Positions 1 to 6,752 of a stretch of 64,000 bases of DNA are shown here, piece by piece. The translations under genes and the position numbers were made by a program. Numbering within the stretch: position 1 is the first letter of the stretch; every line of letters starts with the position of its first letter. Source of the DNA: Prevotella sp. UBA4330 (GTDB taxonomy: Bacteria > Bacteroidota > Bacteroidia > Bacteroidales > Bacteroidaceae); contig DGTS01000011.1 in the NCBI GenBank assembly GCA_002394385.1, positions 341,809-405,808 on the forward strand. Reading direction: 5' to 3'. The notes under the pieces were generated by a model. That model was not told the DNA's origin, did not search any database, and worked only from the letters and a program-made list of their open reading frames with translations.

Positions 1-1
1 C

Positions 2-271
2 AACACGCCTATAATGCCTGGCGACGCACAGATGCCTGCCATTTACAGGTCATCAGATGACGTGCAGATGCCGCAAACACCAAGCGTTCAGGATGCGGTG
101 GCAGAAGAGATAAAAGAGCCTGAGACACTTAACCTCAGCGACATCGGCAGACAAATGGTGGAGAAGGCTCTCGAAAGGAACGGCGGCAACCGCAAGAAAG
201 CGGCAGCAGAACTCGGAATCTCAGACCGCACACTGTACCGGAAGATAAAACAGTATGGGCTGGAGAATTAG
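2..271 (+). CDS. Sigma-54-dependent transcriptional activator, C-terminal end (partial)
   Basis: The reading frame is open to the left edge, so only the last ~89 residues are present. The final ~45 residues form a Fis-type helix-turn-helix: GGNRKKAAAELGISDRTLYR is the classic DNA-recognition segment of NtrC-family activators, which act with RNA polymerase carrying sigma-54. The preceding Pro/Gln/Glu-rich stretch is probably the linker after the AAA+ domain, which would lie outside the window. In Bacteroidales this gene often precedes lptE and secG, which matches the downstream order here. The M at position 14 is internal, not a start. Confidence 0.85.
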   Translation, partial: NTPIMPGDAQMPAIYRSSDDVQMPQTPSVQDAVAEEIKEPETLNLSDIGRQMVEKALERNGGNRKKAAAELGISDRTLYRKIKQYGLEN

Positions 272-279
272 AAGTTCTT

Positions 280-393
280 TTAGACGCTTCGCTCAGAAAG
301 CACAGAGTTCACAGAGGAGACAGAGGGCACAGAGGGGAGGATGACGAGCGATGAGTGGAGAATGCTGTAGGGGCGTACCTCCGTGTGCGCCCG
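280..393. repeat. Intergenic repeats upstream of lptE
   Basis: This gap holds two dispersed repeat types seen again at 3.1-5.8 kb. One is a purine-rich 'cacagagttcacagagg' stretch (about 300-340), the reverse complement of the CTCTGTGAACTCTGTG motif at 3350 and 5500. The other is a 28-bp GC-rich block at 366-393, starting TGTAGGGGCGTACC and ending TGTGCGCCCG. Both are non-coding and look like dispersed intergenic elements. Confidence 0.6.
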
Positions 394-465
394 ACCAAGA
401 AATTACGAATAAAGGAATAACGTTATAACGAAATAACGAACGGTTTAACATTATTTAAATAAGAA

Positions 466-1026
466 ATGAACATCAGACACAAACAAGCATCAGCAACATC
501 GGCACGCCTCTGGGTGCGCACGGCAATTTGCGTGTGCCTGGTTGCCGTCATGTCAATCGTCATATATGGATGTTCCGTAAGTTATAAATTCAACGGTGCA
601 AGCATCAACTACAACGAGGTAAAGACCATTCAGATAGACAATTTCCCCATACGCTCAAGTTACGTCTGGGGACCAATGGAGGCAATTTTCAACAACCAGT
701 TGAGGGACGAGTTCGCCAGCCACACCAAGTTGATACAGGTGAGACGCAACGGAGACCTCAGACTGGAGGGCGAGATAACAAACTACAGTCAGCGCAACAA
801 GTCGGTGTCTTCAGAGGGTTACTCGGCACAGACCGAACTCTCGCTGACAGTGAACGTCAGGTTCACAAACAACAAAAACCACGAGCAGGACTTCGAGCAG
901 CAGTTCACTGCCACCTCGTCATACGAGACAACCCAGAGCCTGAGTTCGGTGCAGCAACAACTCGTGACAGAGATGTGCGAAAACCTCACCGACCAGATAT
1001 TCAACGCCACTGTGGCACAATGGTAA
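466..1026 (+). CDS. lptE: LptE-family outer-membrane LPS assembly lipoprotein
   Basis: This 186-residue protein has a basic N-terminus, a hydrophobic segment (about residues 18-34) and a lipobox ending YGC at Cys36, so it should be a lipoprotein. The body begins SVSYKFNGASINYNEVKTI, typical of Bacteroidetes LptE-like proteins, and has the expected small alpha/beta size. LptE plugs the LptD barrel that inserts lipopolysaccharide into the outer membrane. It follows the sigma-54 activator and precedes the TPR-like gene by 7 bases, so it is probably co-transcribed with that gene and secG. Identification rests on size, lipobox and gene order. Confidence 0.8.
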   Translation: MNIRHKQASATSARLWVRTAICVCLVAVMSIVIYGCSVSYKFNGASINYNEVKTIQIDNFPIRSSYVWGPMEAIFNNQLRDEFASHTKLIQVRRNGDLRLEGEITNYSQRNKSVSSEGYSAQTELSLTVNVRFTNNKNHEQDFEQQFTATSSYETTQSLSSVQQQLVTEMCENLTDQIFNATVAQW

Positions 1027-1033
1027 TACCGAT

Positions 1034-1801
1034 ATGGACATAGGACAACTGATAAAGCATCCAGAACTGATGGATAAGGAGACGCTCTACGACCTGCGTT
1101 CCCTGCTTGCCCTCTATCCATACTACCAGACGGCACGACTGCTGATGCTGCAAAACCTGTACCTGCTGCACGACCCTACTTTCGACGAGGAACTGCGCAG
1201 AGCCGCGATATACATCACCGACCGACGAGTGATATTCAATCTCGTGGAGGCCGCCCACTACAGGCTACGCAACGAGAACAGAATGGAAGCGGCGCACACT
1301 AAGAGTAAGGCAGAGACAACGGGCGACCGCACACTCTCGCTGATTGACCAGTTCCTTGAGTCGCTGCCGAAAGACGGCACTGGCTCCGACGACAAGAAAC
1401 GCAAACCCACACCGGTGGATGCCGCAGTCGATTACGTCGCCTACCTGCTCGAAACCGAGAGCGAGGAAGAGCGCAAAGCAGCGGAGGAAGCACCGCAGAT
1501 GAAGGGACAGGAACTTATCGACGACTTCATCGACAACCAGAGCGGGAAAATTGAACTCCAGGAGATTCCCGACTATGTCATCCCTGAAGATGCCGGTGAG
1601 GAAAAGGAGGAAAAAGAGTCGGACGAGAGTTATTTCACAGAGACTTTAGCCCGAATTTACATAAAACAAGGGCGATATTCTAAGGCTTTGGAAATTATTA
1701 AGCGTTTAAATTTGAATTATCCAAAAAAAAATGCTTACTTTGCAGACCAAATTCGATTCTTGGAAAAATTGATTATAAACAACAAATATAAAAAACAATA
1801 A
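1034..1801 (+). CDS. Conserved hypothetical protein with TPR-like C-terminus
   Basis: The protein has 255 residues and no signal peptide. The N-terminus (GQLIKHPELMDKETLYDLR) is helical; the middle is charged and Glu/Lys-rich; the last ~50 residues (about 205-250) read as one or two tetratricopeptide-like helices (TLARIYIKQGRYSKALEI). It lies between lptE and secG, an order common in Bacteroidales, 6 bases before the secG start. A scaffold or protein-interaction role is inferred from the TPR-like end only. The last ~120 bases are noticeably more A/T-rich than the rest. Confidence 0.75.
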   Translation: MDIGQLIKHPELMDKETLYDLRSLLALYPYYQTARLLMLQNLYLLHDPTFDEELRRAAIYITDRRVIFNLVEAAHYRLRNENRMEAAHTKSKAETTGDRTLSLIDQFLESLPKDGTGSDDKKRKPTPVDAAVDYVAYLLETESEEERKAAEEAPQMKGQELIDDFIDNQSGKIELQEIPDYVIPEDAGEEKEEKESDESYFTETLARIYIKQGRYSKALEIIKRLNLNYPKKNAYFADQIRFLEKLIINNKYKKQ

Positions 1802-1807
1802 AAAAAG

Positions 1808-2254
1808 ATGATTTACACATTATTTTTAGTGCTCATTCTGGTGGCTGCAGTGCTTATGATTGGCATTGTGCTCATCCAGGAGTCTAAGGGCGGAGGTCTT
1901 GCCTCAAACTTCTCTTCTTCAAACGCTATCATGGGTGTCCGCAAGACTACCGACTTCATCGAGAAGGCAACATGGGGTCTCGCCATAGCAATGGTGCTCT
2001 TCAGCATCGTATGCGCATGGACTGCTCCACAGGCAGAGGGCAACCGCAGCGTTCTTGAGAACACTCAGACACAGGCTCCACAGACCAATCCTAACAACGT
2101 TCAGGGATTTGGCGCAAGCCAGCAAGAGGCTGCTCCTGCTGCTGAGGGCGCAAAGGCAAACGCTAACGCAGAGGCTGCTCCTGCAAAGGATGCCGCTACC
2201 ACAACTGAGGCTCCTGCCGCAGAGAAAGCACCTGCTGCACCAGCGAAGAAATAA
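1808..2254 (+). CDS. secG: SecG, preprotein translocase subunit
   Basis: SecG is the small membrane subunit of the SecYEG channel. The first ~75 residues carry two transmembrane segments (about 3-22 and 55-72) separated by the conserved loop SKGGGLASNFSSSNAIMG. The remaining ~70 residues are an Ala/Pro/Glu-rich low-complexity tail (repeats of EAAPA and EKAPAAPAKK), as in Bacteroidales SecG and longer than in proteobacteria. It ends the housekeeping operon; a hairpin terminator follows 31 bases after the stop. Confidence 0.93.
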   Translation: MIYTLFLVLILVAAVLMIGIVLIQESKGGGLASNFSSSNAIMGVRKTTDFIEKATWGLAIAMVLFSIVCAWTAPQAEGNRSVLENTQTQAPQTNPNNVQGFGASQQEAAPAAEGAKANANAEAAPAKDAATTTEAPAAEKAPAAPAKK

Positions 2255-2284
2255 GAGTCTTTCTTATTAAACAAAACTACAATA

Positions 2285-2310
2285 GGGACGGATACCCCAA
2301 TTTCCGTCCC
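2285..2310 (+). terminator. Rho-independent terminator after secG
   Basis: A perfect 8-bp inverted repeat, GGGACGGA (2285-2292) and TCCGTCCC (2303-2310), with a 10-base loop, is followed by the T-rich ATTATTTGTTTG. It lies 31 bases past the secG stop and probably ends the lptE-secG transcript. Confidence 0.8.
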
Positions 2311-2340
2311 CATTATTTGTTTGTCTTCACCTAACAGTGA

Positions 2341-2800
2341 TAATTGTAGGAGTGTAGAAGTTCAGGAGTGTAGAAGTCAAAAAGTGTAGAAGTTCAAGAG
2401 TGTAGAAGTTCTGCGCCCATCTCTTTCCCCTCACCCATAGAGTTCCCCGCCCCTCACGTTCCCCTCGCCATTACCGTTCCCCTCGCCCTTTGGAGAGGGG
2501 CCAGGGGTGAGGCCTTGGGTCAGGGGTAATTTCTTGGGGTTAGGGGTGAGGCCCTAGGGCAAGGGGTGGGGTCGGTGATAAAAAGGAAGGATATAGAATA
2601 AGATAGAAGAAATTATGTGGGGATTAAAGACACAACCCCCACCCCATTGTAGTCCCCTTCGCCCCTTAAAATTCCCCTCGCCCCTAAATATTCCCCTCGC
2701 CCTTAACGTTCCCCTCGCCCCTTGGAGAGGGGTCAGGGGTGAGGCTCGGGTTAGGGGTGAGGCCTTGGGGCAAGGGGTGGGGTCGGTGATATATAGTATA
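2341..2800. repeat. Low-complexity and tandem intergenic repeats
   Basis: Positions 2348-2412 contain four tandem copies of a unit around GTGTAGAAGT with short spacers. From 2430 to 2790 the DNA is dominated by two rounds of CCCCTCGCCC blocks followed by the complementary GGGGTGAGGC/GGGGTTAGGGG blocks, giving alternating C-rich and G-rich arms able to fold into long hairpins. Both rounds end in nearly the same sequence (GGGGTGGGGTCGGTGATA at about 2563 and 2776), so the block is itself roughly duplicated. No gene is seen here. Confidence 0.65.
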
Positions 2801-2808
2801 TAATTTAC

Positions 2809-3036
2809 GTTTCGGAAGTTACAAACTCCCTGAATTTAAGCGCCCCAAAGGGGCAATCAGTACACAGCCCAGGGCATCACCCTGGGTATTATTTACCAAG
2901 ACTAACTATCGCGCTGAAAGTGCAAAAGAACTAATACGAATACTATTCTTTTGCACTTTCAGCGCGACTTTCTATTTTCCCGTTCCCCAGGGCGACGCCC
3001 TGGGCTGAGTTCTACTGGGCTTTCAGCCCGACATTA
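2809..3036. repeat. Nested palindromic element with one TIR-like end
   Basis: The left end is GTTTCGGAAG (2809-2818), the same 10 bases that bound the element at 59610-59875. Inside are consecutive palindromes: GCCCCAAAGGGGC, a CCCAGGG...CCCTGGG pair, a perfect 22-bp inverted repeat (2909-2930 with 2946-2967, 15-base loop), a second CCCAGGGCGACGCCCTGGG and GGGCTTTCAGCCC. No matching right-hand CTTCCGAAAC is visible, so this copy looks truncated or diverged on that side. No protein is encoded. Confidence 0.6.
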
Positions 3037-3077
3037 CCCCAATTACAGGTCAAAAAATATATAACTATCTTTTCAAC

Positions 3078-3390
3078 TGTAGGGGCGCACCTCCGTGTGC
3101 GCCCGCAAAATACGTTGGAAACGGCGGTGCTGGTTTCATCAGCAACCAGTTGTGTGCCCCCGTGTACGCCCGCGAAACACGCATTGTTGTGATTGTAACG
3201 GGCGCACACGGAGGTACGCCCCTACAACATTCTCCGCTCATCGCTCAAACCTCATCGCTCCGCTCGACCCACAGGGGCGCTTTCATAGCGAAGCGGAGAA
3301 AGAAACCTCATCTGCCAACGCTCTCCCCTCAGTGTCCTCCGTCTCCTCTGTGAACTCTGTGCTTTCGAAGCAAAGCGGAGAAAGGACCTA
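3078..3390. repeat. Composite inverted repeat plus dispersed 'CTTTCATAGC' and 'CTCTGTGAACTC' repeats
   Basis: The 28-bp GC-rich block seen at 366 recurs directly at 3078-3105 and in inverse orientation at 3199-3226, with a partial third copy near 3150. The core between them, around ACACGCATTGTTGTGATT, is shared with the copy at 5400. From 3261 a GGGGCGCTTTCATAGC/AAGCGGAGAAAGAA unit (again at 5102, 5519 and 5761) and a CTCCTCTGTGAACTCTGTG stretch follow up to the 3' end of the GH43 gene. Confidence 0.6.
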
Positions 3391-5028
3391 TTACCTTCCT
3401 TGCAGGCAAAGATTATAAATCTCACACATCGACTGCTTCTTCACTGGTGAAGAAAAAACAAGGTAAACACCATGCTTCCCGCTAAGACCGTCTATGCCTG
3501 ACAGTTTCACCGCGACATCCTTCGCCTTGGCAGCGGTGTTCTTCTTGATGTCAAGACTGCCAATCTTCTTGCCGCCTCGGCTTTCCCACGGACTATCCAC
3601 CATCACATCAACATGTCCTGCAATGCCTAACGTCTTCATGTTCAGCAGCATACGCGCAGCGCGTTTACGGTCTATCTTACTGAAATTAAAATACTTATAT
3701 CCCAGAACAGAGCCGTCGGTGTTATTCACCACAGGATTGCAGTTCACCTTCAGGTCATAGGGGTCACCCTTGGGAATGCCCTCAATATAAGTCGCCTTGA
3801 CGTATGGTCCCGAGAACACCGAACCCGTCTCGTTACGATACACCTCCTCTGGACCCGTCATATAACATGCGATGGCTGCAGGATAACGCTTCTGCGGGTC
3901 AAGACCATTTATCTCGAAGCCCTCCGAGGTGTATTCTCCTTCAGAGATTTCCACCTTTCCGCCAAGTCCCTCAGTCACCTTCACCGTGATAGGAGCCACC
4001 ATCGCCTGGCGCGAATACTCATTGACACCCGTCTGACGGTGGTAGAACACATACCACTGTCCGTTTATCTCACAGATGCTGCCATGAGTGTTTCCCGTGG
4101 GATTGGCTGTAGGTATCGCCCTACCCTGCTCATCGGTACCACGTGCACGACCGTCTATTATCGTGCCGCCGTACTTGAACGGACCGAGCGGATAGTCACT
4201 ATATGCGTATGCCAGTGTGTAATTGGTGTCGTAAAGGTCGAACTCGCCCTTGCGCGTCCAGCGGCTGTAGATAAACACATACTTGTCCTTTATCTTACGT
4301 ATCGACGATGCCTCGAAGAAACGGAACACATCGTCCTGCTCGAAACTGGGCACCATGTTCTCTATCCTCTGACCGCCCTTCTTCAGCGTTGCCATCGTGG
4401 CAGGGTCAAGTTCTGCGCCCCACGACTGGGTGAAGCCCCAGTAACCATACACCCGTCCGTCGTCATCCACGAAGGCACCCGGGTCGAACTGCAGTATGCC
4501 CACAGTCTCCTTCGGATTCTCCGGGTTCCAGTTGCACACCTCGAACGGTCCGTCTGGTCGGTTGCTCTTACATACCATTGTCTGCCTGCCGCCCGCCTGG
4601 TTGTTCGGGTAGAGGTAATACGTCTTCTTCCCGTTCTTCTCTGTCTTCACAGCAATGTCGGGAGCAAAGAGCACATCACCTTCCCCACCAGCGTTGAGCA
4701 GGTTGCCCTGTGCGTCTTTCTTCGACTCAAAGATAATGCCATCGTAACGCCACTGCGTCAGGTTATCCACAGAAGCCGACCACACCACCTGCTCCCGTCC
4801 GCAATAGTCAGTACGGCGCGAGTCGTGCGAGCCATATATATACACACGATATTTCCCTGGCATGTCAGGATCCTCAAAGACATACGGCTCACCGTCAGGA
4901 ATATGCTCCCACAACGGCAAATACGGATTCTGCGCCATCACCTTAACAGCCATCACAGGAAGCAACAGCATCATCACAACCATCACAGCCCACCTACGAG
5001 CCCCAAAGTAAAAATAAGATTTCTTCAT
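3391..5028 (-). CDS. Secreted GH43-like glycoside hydrolase
   Basis: The protein has 545 residues and an N-terminal signal peptide or anchor (hydrophobic about residues 13-33, ending VMAQN). The next ~330 residues look like a five-bladed beta-propeller of the GH43 arabinanase/xylosidase type. Candidate catalytic positions are the Asp in GEPYVFEDPDMPG, the Asp in GDVLFAPDIAVK and the Glu in FFEASSIRK, in the expected order; HGSICEINGQWYVFYHR is the usual propeller-closing strand. The last ~170 residues look like a carbohydrate-binding beta-sandwich (CBM6-like). It should act on plant-type arabinoxylan or similar outside the cytoplasm; the exact substrate cannot be read. It is a lone gene facing repeats on both sides, unrelated to the capsule locus. 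Confidence 0.8.
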   Translation of the reverse strand: MKKSYFYFGARRWAVMVVMMLLLPVMAVKVMAQNPYLPLWEHIPDGEPYVFEDPDMPGKYRVYIYGSHDSRRTDYCGREQVVWSASVDNLTQWRYDGIIFESKKDAQGNLLNAGGEGDVLFAPDIAVKTEKNGKKTYYLYPNNQAGGRQTMVCKSNRPDGPFEVCNWNPENPKETVGILQFDPGAFVDDDGRVYGYWGFTQSWGAELDPATMATLKKGGQRIENMVPSFEQDDVFRFFEASSIRKIKDKYVFIYSRWTRKGEFDLYDTNYTLAYAYSDYPLGPFKYGGTIIDGRARGTDEQGRAIPTANPTGNTHGSICEINGQWYVFYHRQTGVNEYSRQAMVAPITVKVTEGLGGKVEISEGEYTSEGFEINGLDPQKRYPAAIACYMTGPEEVYRNETGSVFSGPYVKATYIEGIPKGDPYDLKVNCNPVVNNTDGSVLGYKYFNFSKIDRKRAARMLLNMKTLGIAGHVDVMVDSPWESRGGKKIGSLDIKKNTAAKAKDVAVKLSGIDGLSGKHGVYLVFSSPVKKQSMCEIYNLCLQGR

Positions 5029-5040
5029 ATATATTTTTTA

Positions 5041-5830
5041 GGTTTCAAGTTCCAAGTTCCATGTCTCAAGTTCCATGTCTCAAGTTTCATGTTCAATGTT
5101 CCGCTCGACCCTATAGGGGGCGCTTTCATAGCAAAGCGGAGAAAGAATGTTCAATGTTCAATGTTCCAAGTTCCTCTCATCGCTCTCCTCTCTGTGCCCT
5201 CCGTCTCCTCTGCGCCCTCTGTGCTTTCAAAGAAAGCCTGTCACCCTTATATTAATAACGCCCCTCCCCCACATTTATTGCCCCTCGCCCCTATTTCCAT
5301 ACCCGCTCACGCCTAATGAGAACTTCCTCAAGACTCGCTGTCGCTCAAATAAGTGGCAGAGCCAAGCGCCAAGTAGGGGCGTACCCCCGTGTGCGCCCGC
5401 AAAACACGCATTGTTGTGATTATAACGGACGCACACAGATGTACGCCCCTACAACATTCTCCGCTCATCAACCGTCACCTCCCCTCAGTGCCCTCCGTCT
5501 TCTCCGTGAGCTCTGTGCTTTCATAGCAAAGCGGAGAAAGAACCCTCTACCTTCCCCGCCCCTCAAGGGGAGGGGCCAGGGGTGGGGTCTGTAATTCCCA
5601 GTTTTCAGCCCTGTGCCATTAAACCAATGAACTCTAATCTCCCATCAAATATCGCTCAACGCTCTATATTCGCCTCCCCTCTGTGCCCTCCGCCTCCTCC
5701 GTGAACTCCGTGCTTTCATTGCAAAGCCGAACGCAAAGTTCCAAGTCCCGCTCAACCCTCCGCTCGACCCGCAGGGGCGCTTTCATAGCAAAGCGGAGAA
5801 AGAACTCTCATCTCTCAACACTCCCCCTCT
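5041..5830. repeat. Dense dispersed repeats upstream of the capsule locus
   Basis: No gene is seen on either strand. The block starts with tandem 'AAGTTCCATGTCTC' units (5047-5105), complementary in type to the GAACTTGGAACTTT array at 62.75 kb. It contains three CTTTCATAGCAAAGCGGAG units (5102, 5519, 5761), the pair of 28-bp GC-rich blocks in inverted orientation (5372-5399 and 5426-5453), and several CTCTGTGCCCTCCGTCTCC stretches. The arrangement mirrors 3078-3390, so the GH43 gene is bracketed by the same repeat families. Confidence 0.6.
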
Positions 5831-5892
5831 TGACATAGATTAATAAACATAAAAAACACCAACAAAAAAGAACATGTTTCAAAAAATTATCG

Positions 5893-5940
5893 TATCTTTG
5901 CACCCGAAAGGATGTCTGCGGGGAAAGTGCACAAACCGCA
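5893..5940 (+). promoter_or_regulatory. Probable capsule-locus promoter (-7 box) and leader hairpin
   Basis: TATCTTTG at 5893-5900 matches the Bacteroidetes -7 consensus TANNTTTG. A good -33 TTTG at the standard spacing is not visible, so the call rests on the -7 box and on position before the first capsule gene. A hairpin TGCGG (5917-5921) with CCGCA (5936-5940) follows at once. The ~190-base leader up to the UpxY gene is where such antiterminators are expected to act on nascent RNA in this family (known for Bacteroides, inferred here). Confidence 0.5.
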
Positions 5941-6126
5941 TTATTAGTTGAGAAACCAAGACAAAATTCCTAAAGACATTCGCAACGTGCTGTCAACGAG
6001 CACATTGCACATCATAGAATCATTACATGTTGCTGGTGTTCAGTGCAGGTATAGATTGTTTATTTCGCAAGACTCCGCTTTACTTATGGCGGTGACCCTC
6101 TCTTATGCTTTTTACGGAACAGATGT

Positions 6127-6678
6127 ATGGCAGAGCGTGATTTAGTACGTTGGTATCCCATGAGAGTCACATACAACCGTGAAGTCAAGGTAAAAGAACG
6201 CCTTGACGCTCTGGAGGTAGAGACTTACATTCCCATGCACTACCAGATTGTTGTTCGTGGCGGGAACCGCAAGCGACTGCTCGTCCCAGCCATCCACAAC
6301 CTCATCTTCGTGCACTCGTCTCAGGCATACATCACCAACCTCAAGATGACTGACCCCACGATGGAGCCACTGCGCTACATCATGCACAGGTCGCACGAGG
6401 ACAAAGACGCACCCGCCACCATAGTAACAGTGCCCGACGCACAGATGGAGAACTTCATCAAGGCCACCAAGGTAGAAGACGAAAGCCTCGTCTATCTCAA
6501 TTACGAGGACTATCTCAGCAAGCCCGGCAAGCGCGTCATGATCATCGACGGCCCCTTCACCGGAGTGAAAGGAGTAATCAAGCGCATAAAGAAAAACCGC
6601 CAGGTGGTAGTCGCCATCGACGACATCGCCGCCGTGATGATCACCGCCGTTCCCCGCAATTTCCTTCAGGAAATTTGA
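6127..6678 (+). CDS. UpxY-family NusG-like transcription antiterminator
   Basis: This 183-residue protein has an N-terminal NGN-type domain starting RWYPMRVTYNREVKVKE (the 'W-Y-x-x-R/x-T' beginning of NusG paralogues), with LLVPAIHNLIFVHSS in its middle. A C-terminal KOW-like domain (about 130-180) carries KPGKRVMIIDGPFTGVKG. In Bacteroides, UpxY proteins let RNA polymerase read through the 5' leader of their own capsule operon. Its place as first gene of a ~57-kb glycan locus fits that role. No UpxZ-like inhibitor gene follows; the next gene is a UDP-sugar dehydrogenase. Confidence 0.85.
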   Translation: MAERDLVRWYPMRVTYNREVKVKERLDALEVETYIPMHYQIVVRGGNRKRLLVPAIHNLIFVHSSQAYITNLKMTDPTMEPLRYIMHRSHEDKDAPATIVTVPDAQMENFIKATKVEDESLVYLNYEDYLSKPGKRVMIIDGPFTGVKGVIKRIKKNRQVVVAIDDIAAVMITAVPRNFLQEI

Positions 6679-6699
6679 ATTATTAACATTGAAACTTTA

Positions 6700-6736
6700 T
6701 GCTTCCTTCCCTTCGGGAGGGGATGGGGGTAGGCTC
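6700..6736. repeat. Palindromic repeat in the leader of the dehydrogenase gene
   Basis: CTTCCCTTCGGGAGGGGATG followed by GGGGTAGGCT is a member of the same palindromic family found inside the gene at 7531 and 7979 and before the acyltransferase at 58.87 kb. It lies between the UpxY gene and the start at 6753. It also supplies an upstream in-frame ATG (6699), which is not the likely start. Confidence 0.6.
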
Positions 6737-6752
6737 TAAACAACAATACATT

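Noticed and set aside
2348..2412. Short direct repeats that look CRISPR-like at first glance
   Set aside because: Units are ~10 bases with spacers of only a few bases, have no cas genes nearby and belong to a low-complexity block.
2615..2803. 62-codon frame in the repeat block after secG
   Set aside because: It is made entirely of CCCCTCGCC-type repeats and has no start context or conserved content.
4039..5316. 425-codon + strand frame over the 5' half of the GH43 gene
   Set aside because: It is antisense to a well-supported glycoside hydrolase, its product is rich in His/Arg/Pro without family motifs, and it runs on into repeats.
5948..6145. 65-codon TTG-start frame in the leader before the UpxY gene
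   Set aside because: It could be a leader peptide, but it overlaps the regulator start, uses TTG and shows no family features; too weak to annotate.
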